Part shown: one piece after another, positions 25,567 through 32,239 of the stretch | Numbering within the stretch: the stretch's first letter is position 1 | Layout: each line of letters opens with the position of its first letter | Source: an uncultured Mobiluncus sp. | Lineage (GTDB): Bacteria; Actinomycetota; Actinomycetes; Actinomycetales; Actinomycetaceae | Length of the DNA: 35,588 nt | Direction of reading: 5' to 3' | NCBI RefSeq assembly: GCF_947254095.1 | Contig: NZ_CAMYBV010000020.1 | Coordinates: 1 to 35,588, forward strand | Notes under the pieces: generated by a model | What the model was told of the DNA's origin: nothing | Database searches by the model: none | What the model saw: the letters and a program-made list of their open reading frames with translations, nothing else | Made by a program: the position numbers and the translations under genes

Positions 25567-26574
25567 GTGACTGTCCGTGTTGGCATCAATGGCTTTGGCC
25601 GTATTGGTCGTAACTTCTTCCGCGCCGCCCTGGAGCAGGGCGCGGACATCGAGATTGTTGGCGTGAACGACTTGACCGACAACCACACCTTGTCTCACCT
25701 GTTGAAATACGATTCGGTGACCGGCCGCCTGGGCAGAGAAGTCACCTATGACGACAAGTCCATCACCGTTGACGGCAAGAAATTTGCCGCCATGGCAGAG
25801 CGCGACCCTGCCAACCTGCCTTGGGGCGATTTGGGTGCAGATATCGTGATTGAATCCACCGGTTTCTTTACCGATGGCGACGCGGCTCGCGCTCACATCA
25901 AGGCCGGTGCCAAGAAAGTCATTATCTCCGCTCCTGCCAAGGGCAACGTCGACGCGACTTTCGTTATGGGTGTAAACCATGAGACTTACGATCCGGCAAA
26001 GCACCACGTGGTTTCTAACGCTTCTTGCACCACGAACTGCTTGGCCCCCATGGCCAAGGTCCTGGACGACGAGTTCGGCATTGAATATGGTTTGATGACC
26101 ACTATTCACGCCTACACCGGCGACCAGCGTATTCACGATGCTCCGCACAAGGATTTGCGTCGTGCCCGCGCTGCGGCCCAGAACATTGTGCCGACTTCCA
26201 CCGGTGCTGCCCGTGCGGTCGCCCTGGTGCTTCCCCAGTTGAAGGGTAAACTCGATGGTTACGCCTTGCGCGTGCCGGTCATCACCGGTTCCGTCACCGA
26301 CTTGAGCTTCATTCCGAAGAAGTCCTGCTCTATCGACGATATCAATGCTGCGATGAAGGCTGCCGCCGCGGGCTCTTTGAAGGGTATTTTGGATTACAAC
26401 GATGATGGCATCGTTTCGACCGACATCGTCACCGATCCGCACTCTTCGATTTACGATGCCCCTCTGACCAAGCAGATTGACAACATGATTAAGTGTGTGT
26501 CTTGGTACGACAACGAATGGGGCTACTCCAACCGCGTGGTCGACCTGACCATGTTCATGGGCAAGCAGCTCTAA
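25567..26574 (+). CDS. gap: Glyceraldehyde-3-phosphate dehydrogenase
   Basis: NAD-dependent glycolytic enzyme. I chose GTG 25567, giving MTVRVGINGFGRIGRNFFRA and 335 residues, because GGAGG lies 6 bases upstream and length fits the family; the ATG at 25534 would add 11 unlikely residues. Seen: nucleotide-binding GINGFGRIGR, active-site SNASCTTNCLAP with Cys 154, the His in TIHAYTGDQR, and C-terminal WYDNEWGYSNRVVDL. First gene of gap-pgk-tpiA; a hairpin follows its stop. Confidence 0.97.
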   Translation: MTVRVGINGFGRIGRNFFRAALEQGADIEIVGVNDLTDNHTLSHLLKYDSVTGRLGREVTYDDKSITVDGKKFAAMAERDPANLPWGDLGADIVIESTGFFTDGDAARAHIKAGAKKVIISAPAKGNVDATFVMGVNHETYDPAKHHVVSNASCTTNCLAPMAKVLDDEFGIEYGLMTTIHAYTGDQRIHDAPHKDLRRARAAAQNIVPTSTGAARAVALVLPQLKGKLDGYALRVPVITGSVTDLSFIPKKSCSIDDINAAMKAAAAGSLKGILDYNDDGIVSTDIVTDPHSSIYDAPLTKQIDNMIKCVSWYDNEWGYSNRVVDLTMFMGKQL

Positions 26575-26589
26575 TCTGGGAGTTTTCGA

Positions 26590-26645
26590 GTGTGAGAGGA
26601 CGCCTGCATTTCTACGCGATTTGCGGGTGTCCTCTCGCATTTTCC
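26590..26645 (+). terminator. Hairpin between gap and pgk (attenuator or processing site)
   Basis: An 18-base arm (26590-26607, GTGTGAGAGGACGCCTGC) pairs with 26623-26640 (GCGGGTGTCCTCTCGCAT) with a few G:U pairs and a 15-base loop, followed by TTTCCTAG. The weak T-run suggests partial termination or mRNA processing that lets gap exceed pgk and tpiA (inference). Confidence 0.65.
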
Positions 26646-26669
26646 TAGTGTTTAAGGAAAGGAATAAAT

Positions 26670-27863
26670 ATGCTGAAAACTATCGATTCCTTGGGGGATT
26701 TACGCGGCAAGCGCGTTTTGGTGCGTTGCGACTTTAATGTGCCCCTCAAGGACGGCGTCATTACTGATGACGGGCGTATCCGCGCGGCGCTACCGACCTT
26801 GCAAAAGTTGCTGGACAGCGGAGCGAAAGTTATCACTATGGCTCACCTGGGGCGTCCTAAAGGCCAGGTCATGCCCGAATTTTCCCTAGCTCCAGTAGCG
26901 CAGCGCCTCGCAGAGCTGATTGGGGTCAAGGTTACTCTGGCTCAGGACACGACCGGTGAGGACGCGAAAGCGAAAGCTGCCGCCCTAGCCACCGGCGAAA
27001 TCCTTATGCTGGAAAACGTCCGGTTCGACCCTCGTGAAACCTCGAAAGACGACGCCGAACGCGCTGCTTTCGCCGCTGAAATGGCGGCGTTGGCGGATTG
27101 CTACGTGTCCGATGGCTTCGGGGTAGTGCACCGTAAGCAAACCTCGGTTTATGACGTGGCGAAACTGCTGCCCGCAGCGGCTGGTTTCCTGGTGTTAAAG
27201 GAAATTGAGTCCCTGCGCAAGGCCACCGAGAACCCGGAGCGTCCCTACACGGTGGTGCTGGGCGGCTCGAAGGTCTCTGACAAGCTCGGCGTTATCGCGA
27301 ACCTGTTGACGAAAGCCGACACCCTGTTGATTGGCGGCGGTATGGCGTTTACGTTCCTGGCGGCGCAAGGATATGCGGTAGGCAAATCCCTGTTGGAGTC
27401 CGACCAAATTGACACCGTGAAAGGCTACCTGGATCAGGCGAAGCAAAACGGAGTCGAACTGGTGTTGCCGGTAGATGTCGTGGTGGCTCCCGAGTTTAAG
27501 GCTGACGCTCCAGCGACCGTAGTGGCCGCCGATGCTATCCCCGAGGGCCAGATGGGCCTAGATATCGGGCCGAAATCGGGCGAACTCTTTGCCGCGAAGA
27601 TTGCCGAGTCAAAGACCGTGGCGTGGAACGGGCCAATGGGCGTGTTCGAGTTCCCGGCTTTCGCGGGCGGCACTAAAGCGGTAGCAAAAGCCTTGCAGGA
27701 TGGCACGGCCTTTGGCATCGTGGGCGGCGGGGACTCCGCAGCAGCGGTGCGCCAACTGGGCTTTGACGAGTCCAAGTTCAGCCACATCTCTACCGGTGGC
27801 GGAGCATCACTAGAATTGTTGGAGGGCAAGGTTTTGCCCGGTATTGAAGTATTGGAGGCCTAA
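26670..27863 (+). CDS. pgk: Phosphoglycerate kinase
   Basis: 397 residues, normal size. Seen: N-terminal signature KRVLVRCDFNVPL, substrate-binding HLGRPKG and LENVRFDPRE, DGFGVVHRKQTSV, the hinge and C-terminal nucleotide site LGGSKVSDKLGV, IGGGMAFTFL, and the end loop GGGDSAAAVRQLG. Makes ATP and 3-phosphoglycerate from 1,3-bisphosphoglycerate. AAGGA lies before the ATG; the tpiA start follows the stop by 2 bp. Confidence 0.97.
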   Translation: MLKTIDSLGDLRGKRVLVRCDFNVPLKDGVITDDGRIRAALPTLQKLLDSGAKVITMAHLGRPKGQVMPEFSLAPVAQRLAELIGVKVTLAQDTTGEDAKAKAAALATGEILMLENVRFDPRETSKDDAERAAFAAEMAALADCYVSDGFGVVHRKQTSVYDVAKLLPAAAGFLVLKEIESLRKATENPERPYTVVLGGSKVSDKLGVIANLLTKADTLLIGGGMAFTFLAAQGYAVGKSLLESDQIDTVKGYLDQAKQNGVELVLPVDVVVAPEFKADAPATVVAADAIPEGQMGLDIGPKSGELFAAKIAESKTVAWNGPMGVFEFPAFAGGTKAVAKALQDGTAFGIVGGGDSAAAVRQLGFDESKFSHISTGGGASLELLEGKVLPGIEVLEA

Positions 27864-27865
27864 AC

Positions 27866-28642
27866 ATGGCACGTATTCCCCTGATGGCAGGCAACTGGAA
27901 GATGAACCTCGACCACCTCGAGGCGATTCAGTTAGTCAATCAGCTGAACCTTGATCTGCAAGATCATCGTCACGACTTTAGCAAGGTGGAGGTGGCGGTC
28001 ATTCCGCCGTTTACCGACATTCGTTCGGTACAGACCACCATCGACGGCGACGATATGAAGATTAAGTACGGCGCTCAAGACGTCTCCACCCACGATAACG
28101 GTGCCTACACCGGCGAAGTGTCCACCGCGATGCTGACCAAGCTGGGCTGCACCTATGTGGTGGTCGGTCACTCGGAACGCCGCGAATATCACCAGGAAAG
28201 CGATGCTGTCGTTAATGAAAAGGCGCGTAAGGTTCTGGCGGCGGGTATGGTGCCGATTATCTGCTGTGGTGAGGCTCTCGAGGTGCGCAAGGCCGGAAAG
28301 CACGTCGAGCACGTTTTGGCTCAGATTGAAGCGGGTTTTGACGCTATCCCCACTCCGGACGCCGCCAAGTGTGTGGTCGCCTACGAACCCATCTGGGCGA
28401 TTGGCACGGGCGAGACTGCGACCCCGGAAAATGCCGAGGAAGTTTGTGGAGCCATTCGTGCCAAGCTGGCCGAGCTTTACGGTCAGGAAACCGCTGACGG
28501 AATCCGCGTCCTCTACGGCGGTTCGGTGAAATCCGCGAACGTGGCTGAGCTCATGGCTCAACCCAACGTGGACGGCGGCCTGGTCGGCGGCGCTTCTCTG
28601 AAGGCTGAAGAATTCGGGAAAATCTGCCGCCTCGGCGAGTAA
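27866..28642 (+). CDS. tpiA: Triosephosphate isomerase
   Basis: 258-residue TIM barrel. Seen: AGNWKMN with catalytic Lys 12, the catalytic His in VVGHSERRE, the catalytic Glu in AYEPIWAIGTGETATPE, and phosphate-binding LYGGSVKSANV and VDGGLVGGASL. Only 2 bp separate it from pgk, so translation is coupled. A strong terminator ends the unit. Confidence 0.97.
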   Translation: MARIPLMAGNWKMNLDHLEAIQLVNQLNLDLQDHRHDFSKVEVAVIPPFTDIRSVQTTIDGDDMKIKYGAQDVSTHDNGAYTGEVSTAMLTKLGCTYVVVGHSERREYHQESDAVVNEKARKVLAAGMVPIICCGEALEVRKAGKHVEHVLAQIEAGFDAIPTPDAAKCVVAYEPIWAIGTGETATPENAEEVCGAIRAKLAELYGQETADGIRVLYGGSVKSANVAELMAQPNVDGGLVGGASLKAEEFGKICRLGE

Positions 28643-28668
28643 CGCCGCTGGCAGGACACCCTAAACTC

Positions 28669-28716
28669 TCTCGGGGAGGCTATTGATAATCAGTAGCCTC
28701 CCCGAGAAAATTTTTC
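28669..28716 (+). terminator. Rho-independent terminator after tpiA
   Basis: Perfect 14-bp stem: TCTCGGGGAGGCTA (28669-28682) with TAGCCTCCCCGAGA (28694-28707), an 11-base loop, then AAATTTTTC. This closes the gap-pgk-tpiA unit. Confidence 0.92.
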
Positions 28717-28805
28717 ATACTAACTGACCGCATTGCGGGGTGGCATCGCCGAGCAAAAACAAAGTTATATTGAATTTGCGCGCCATCGTGGAAGGAATCT
28801 CAATC

Positions 28806-30563
28806 ATGAATGCAAAGGCAGGATTGCTGGCAGCCGTACTGTTCGCGGCCTCGTCCGGCGGGACGTTTTCCGCTGCGAACGAAACCACGATGGATTTTGA
28901 GACAACGCCCCAGGCTCTTCCTTCTGTCCAGGTGGCTAACCAGCAGCGCCTGGACGGAACGGACCGATACGAAACCGCCGTTAAAATCAGCCGTACAATC
29001 TTTCCTGCTTCGGTGCTCACGGCTGTGCTGGTCAGTGGAGAAAATTATCCCGATGGTTTGGTGGCGGGCGTCACTGCGGCGCGTTTGGGCGCCCCCTTGT
29101 TGCTGACCACACACTCCAGTTTGAACCCATCGACCGCAGCTGAGCTAAAACGGCTCAATCCCAAGCAAATCCTGCTGGTGGGCGGTTCGGGAGCACTCGA
29201 CACGGGGATGGAAAACCGCCTGGGAATAATCCTGCCTGACACAAAGTTACTGCGAGTTTCCGGAGAGGACCGATACCAGACAGCAGCCGCAGTTTCGCAG
29301 CATTTTTGGGGGTCGGAAACTGATTCAGTGATGTTGGTTTCCGGTAGCGATTTCCCTGATGCATTGGTGGCGGGACCGGCTGCGGCACGCCTGGGAGCAC
29401 CGCTGTTGCTGAGCAATCCTGCGGGTTTCGATGCCACAACCTTGACAGAACTGAAACGCCTGAAACCCCAAACCGTTTACGTCATCGGGAAAAAACTCCC
29501 TTCCGGCGCCTCAGCCCAGCTCCGGGAATCTCTGCCGGAGGTTTCCCTGGTGTCTGTGGGCGGAGCTGACCGTTTCGATACGGCATTCAATGTTTCCCAG
29601 CAGTTCTGGGGCCAAGGCTTTTCCGGGGCGTTGGTGACTTCGGCCCAGAACTTCCCGGATGCTCTATCCGGGGCGGTTCTGGCAAAAGCTGCGGGGTTGC
29701 CGGTTTTGCTCAGCGGACCGACGTGCAACAGTCAGTCGGTAGTCAAGCGCCTTTCGACAGTAGAGACCAAAATCGTCCTCGGAGGCACTGGCGCTGTGTC
29801 GAATGAGGCGACAGGAAAAGTGTGCCCGCCACCGGTGCGGCCCACGGATATAGTCCCTGGACAAAACCACATCTATGCTGCGCAAAGCTACGTTTATCCG
29901 GCTGGGCAGGTGCAGGACTGGCTGTTGCGCCGCCAAGCCTCGCCGACCTACCCCCAACAAAAAGTCGTGTTCCTGACTTTTGACGATGGCCCCTCCGCCA
30001 TTACCGCCCAGAACCTGCAGACTTTAGCGAGCCGCGAAGTTCACGCCACTTTCTTTGTGGCAACAAATCAGCTGGGCAGCGCCGCTACCCAACAGATTTT
30101 GCGCCAAGAGCTGCTCAATGGTCATGCGGTGGCGGTGCATACCGCCTCGCATAACTATCAGTATCTATACCCTCGGCGCGTGTGTTCGCCGGCGAATGTC
30201 GGGGCTGATTACGCGCGGGCGGTCGATACGGTGCGTTCGATTTTGGGTCCCCAGTGGGGGACCGGCGCTTTCCGTTATCCGGGAGGACAGATGTCGTGGC
30301 GCGGCATGGGACCTTGTAACCAGTTGATGGCTTCACGTGCAATGACGTGGATAGATTGGAATGTGGAAATCGGGGACGCGTTGAGCCGATCGTTGAATGC
30401 CAACCAGCTGCTGAATCGAATGCGCTCACAGGTTCCGCGTACCGGAAACGTGGCGGTCGTGCTGATGCACGATTCAGCGCCAAAAAAGGCTACCGTTGCG
30501 GCACTGCCGAGCATTATCGACTACTTTGCTGCACAGGGCTACAGTTTTGGCATCATTGGCTAG
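28806..30563 (+). CDS. Secreted polysaccharide deacetylase with three type 2 cell-wall-binding repeats
   Basis: From ATG 28806 (GGAAGGA upstream) the protein has 585 residues and opens with a signal peptide (MNAKAGLLAAVLFAASSGGT). An in-frame GTG at 28740 would add 22 residues and weaken the signal, so I reject it. Three type 2 cell-wall-binding repeats follow (about 40-335), each marked by a GxDRxxTA element (LDGTDRYETAV, VSGEDRYQTAA, VGGADRFDTAF). After a linker comes a NodB deacetylase domain (about 385-585): TFDDGPS (Asp 393, 394), HTASH metal histidines, FRYPGG, and C-terminal LMHDS. It probably deacetylates peptidoglycan or a surface glycan while bound to wall polymers. Four cysteines may form disulfides. 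Confidence 0.9.
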   Translation: MNAKAGLLAAVLFAASSGGTFSAANETTMDFETTPQALPSVQVANQQRLDGTDRYETAVKISRTIFPASVLTAVLVSGENYPDGLVAGVTAARLGAPLLLTTHSSLNPSTAAELKRLNPKQILLVGGSGALDTGMENRLGIILPDTKLLRVSGEDRYQTAAAVSQHFWGSETDSVMLVSGSDFPDALVAGPAAARLGAPLLLSNPAGFDATTLTELKRLKPQTVYVIGKKLPSGASAQLRESLPEVSLVSVGGADRFDTAFNVSQQFWGQGFSGALVTSAQNFPDALSGAVLAKAAGLPVLLSGPTCNSQSVVKRLSTVETKIVLGGTGAVSNEATGKVCPPPVRPTDIVPGQNHIYAAQSYVYPAGQVQDWLLRRQASPTYPQQKVVFLTFDDGPSAITAQNLQTLASREVHATFFVATNQLGSAATQQILRQELLNGHAVAVHTASHNYQYLYPRRVCSPANVGADYARAVDTVRSILGPQWGTGAFRYPGGQMSWRGMGPCNQLMASRAMTWIDWNVEIGDALSRSLNANQLLNRMRSQVPRTGNVAVVLMHDSAPKKATVAALPSIIDYFAAQGYSFGIIG

Positions 30564-30597
30564 CCGCCAAGCGTTGCGGCTAGCAGGCGTTTCTGCT
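30559..30597. terminator. Bidirectional terminator between the deacetylase and crcB genes
   Basis: Perfect 9-bp stem GCTAGCCGC (30559-30567) with GCGGCTAGC (30576-30584) around an 8-base loop, overlapping the deacetylase stop codon. A second small hairpin, AGCAG-GCGTTT-CTGCT (30582-30597), overlaps its end. T-runs are short on both sides, so efficiency is uncertain. Confidence 0.6.
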
Positions 30598-30604
30598 GAT
30601 ACCC

Positions 30605-31099
30605 CTAGGAATGCAGGTTCGGCAGGACGAAAACGCCGGTGTTTAGCGCCACGCCCGCCAGTGCCGCCCCGATACAGACAAAAATGACCACGCCAACTAG
30701 CAGCGTGGCTTTCACGGCGTACCCAAAGTCAAACTGAGGTTTCCAGGTATAGCCGATGGTGTCCATGATGGCGGTGGAAAATGTCGTGTATGCTCCCAGG
30801 AAACCGGCCTGCAGCACGTCCGCCACCGTGTGCGTGGGCAGCTGGGCTTGCAAGGGCCCTCCCATGACGACATCGAGCCACGGTGCGGTCGCGACCCAGC
30901 CCACCAGGAAACACCCCGTGATGTTGACGAAAATAATTCCCCAGCCGCCCCACAAGCGCTTCCCGGTCACGGTTTCACTGGGGTGTTTGGCGCTGCGCCT
31001 CTCTCGGAACATGTCGATGAGGCGTGTGGACAGTTTGTCCAAACCAAAGCGGGCGGCCGCGCCCAGTCCTCCGCCGAGGGCTATAAAAAGGGGAATCAT
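30605..31099 (-). CDS. crcB: Fluoride channel subunit, CrcB/FluC family (canonical subunit)
   Basis: 164 residues with four hydrophobic helices, the Fluc fold. Seen: helix 1 LGGGLGAAARFGLDKL (the G-x2-GA-x2-R pattern), VNITGCFLVGW with the conserved channel Asn, and the hallmark loop GFLGAYTTFSTAIMDT that supplies the Na+-binding and Phe-box residues. A stretch of about 30 charged residues after helix 1 (MFRERRSAKHPSETVTGKR) is an insert. Fluc proteins export fluoride as dual-topology dimers. Its start overlaps the stop of the upstream crcB gene by 4 bp. Confidence 0.92.
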   Translation of the reverse strand: MIPLFIALGGGLGAAARFGLDKLSTRLIDMFRERRSAKHPSETVTGKRLWGGWGIIFVNITGCFLVGWVATAPWLDVVMGGPLQAQLPTHTVADVLQAGFLGAYTTFSTAIMDTIGYTWKPQFDFGYAVKATLLVGVVIFVCIGAALAGVALNTGVFVLPNLHS

Positions 31100-31743
31100 G
31101 CCGACCTCCCCGTGTTGTTAGCGCTGGTCGATGCTGGTGCTGGGTCAGAAGGCCGGGTGGGCGCGTTTTCCAAAAACTCAGTGGGCGGTGCGGTGGAGGC
31201 AGCCGCTGTGGACAAGGGCGGCAGGGAGGTCGGGTCGTTAGCATTGGGCAGGGTAAAGTCGGCGGGGGAGTCGCGGTAGATGTCGCCGGACACAAAAGCC
31301 CGTCGGGTCCCCAGCCACAGCGCAAACAGCCCCACCGGCAGAGCCACGGCAAACATGGCAATCAGCTCCAGCAAGTGCCCCAGGTGAAACTGTTGATAAA
31401 CCACAATCTGCCACACCGGACCCCCGTAAGTCCCCAGTCCACCGCAAAATCCGGTGCCAACCGTCAGCTTCAGGGCTTGGGTACGGTGACGATGCGGATT
31501 AGACACCAAACGACCCGTCAAATATGCCAGCACTACCACCGAAATGAGGTTCAAGATCCAGGTGTCGATGTTGACTCCACCGCCCCCGACAATGACTCGG
31601 CAAAGGCCCTGGCAATTCGGCGAGGACGACACACTATGGGCTACCAAAGACCCACCCCAGCGCAGCAACGACCCTAGTGCACCACCGATAAAGACAGCGG
31701 CGGTGGCGCTGAGAGGGGATAAATCTTTGGGTGTTGCGGTCAC
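31096..31743 (-). CDS. crcB: Fluoride channel subunit, CrcB/FluC family (divergent subunit with C-terminal tail)
   Basis: 215 residues from a GTG start. The first 155 form a four-helix Fluc-like domain: GGALGSLLRWGG (helix 1 motif), WILNLISVVVLAYLTG, and a degenerate version of the hallmark loop, GFCGGLGTYGGPVWQ, in which the TTFST element is lost. A hydrophilic tail of about 55 residues rich in Pro, Ser, Thr and Ala follows (after GDIYRDSPADF). Overlap with the next crcB suggests a two-subunit channel, as known for paired Fluc genes in Gram-positive bacteria. The promoter places transcription start at or very near the GTG, with no Shine-Dalgarno. Confidence 0.85.
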   Translation of the reverse strand: MTATPKDLSPLSATAAVFIGGALGSLLRWGGSLVAHSVSSSPNCQGLCRVIVGGGGVNIDTWILNLISVVVLAYLTGRLVSNPHRHRTQALKLTVGTGFCGGLGTYGGPVWQIVVYQQFHLGHLLELIAMFAVALPVGLFALWLGTRRAFVSGDIYRDSPADFTLPNANDPTSLPPLSTAAASTAPPTEFLENAPTRPSDPAPASTSANNTGRSA

Positions 31744-31752
31744 GAAATCATC

Positions 31753-31781
31753 TTAATACCCGGGTCGTGGTATCATTGCAA
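31753..31781 (-). promoter_or_regulatory. crcB promoter (near-leaderless), overlapping a secG extended -10
   Basis: Minus strand: TTGCAA (complement of 31776-31781), 17-base spacer, TATTAA (complement of 31753-31758), then 9 bases to the GTG of crcB, so at most a few leader bases. On the plus strand the same DNA holds TGGTATCAT (31768-31776), an extended -10 for secG. The two divergent promoters share bases and should compete for polymerase. Confidence 0.55.
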
Positions 31782-31817
31782 GGCTGAGTTCATGAACAGA
31801 TAAACACAGAGGAAAAC

Positions 31818-32168
31818 ATGTTATTTGCTTTCAACATCGTGGCACAGGTGCTTTTGGTTATCACCTCGCTGCTGTTGGTTTTGTCCATTTTGATGCACAA
31901 GGGTCAAGGCGGCGGCATGTCCGATATGTTCGGCGGCGGCTTGACTTCGGCTATGTCCTCCTCCGGCGTGGGCCAGCGTAACCTGAATATTTTGACCGTG
32001 GTGGTGTCTCTGGTGTGGCTCTTTGCCATCGTGCTGTTCGCTTTCACCATGGATAAGCCGGCGGCGCCTGACGCCAAGGCTGGACAAACACCTACCACTC
32101 CCGCGACGGCTCCCGCCAATCCGACGACACCGGCATTACCGACCAGTCCCGCTCCGGCGCAAAAGTAA
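31818..32168 (+). CDS. secG: Preprotein translocase subunit SecG
   Basis: 116 residues. Two membrane helices (about 3-23 and 54-74) flank the loop MHKGQGGGMSDMFGGGLTSA, the SecG signature. It is an auxiliary membrane subunit of SecYEG. A tail of about 38 residues after the second helix (KPAAPDAKAGQTPTTPATAP and on) is rich in Pro, Ala and Thr and is longer than usual. AGAGGA lies before the ATG. In many actinobacteria secG directly follows tpiA; here deacetylase and crcB genes lie between. Confidence 0.93.
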   Translation: MLFAFNIVAQVLLVITSLLLVLSILMHKGQGGGMSDMFGGGLTSAMSSSGVGQRNLNILTVVVSLVWLFAIVLFAFTMDKPAAPDAKAGQTPTTPATAPANPTTPALPTSPAPAQK

Positions 32169-32186
32169 GCCGCACTAAAACTTAAT

Positions 32187-32221
32187 AGTGGAAGCCCCGG
32201 ATATATTCCGGGGCTTCCACT
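32187..32221. terminator. Bidirectional terminator between secG and tkt
   Basis: Perfect 14-bp stem, AGTGGAAGCCCCGG (32187-32200) with CCGGGGCTTCCACT (32208-32221), 7-base loop. TTT follows on the plus side, and the minus side leads into TATTAAGTTTTAG. It serves both convergent genes. Confidence 0.88.
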
Positions 32222-32239
32222 GGTTTCTAGGGCTTTTGC

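Noticed and set aside
25459..26640. 393-codon open frame antisense to gap
   Set aside because: Shadow of the strongly codon-biased gap gene; no recognisable motifs.
31744..31817. Fluoride riboswitch upstream of crcB
   Set aside because: The inferred transcription start leaves almost no leader, and no crcB-motif pseudoknot pattern was recognised in the gap.
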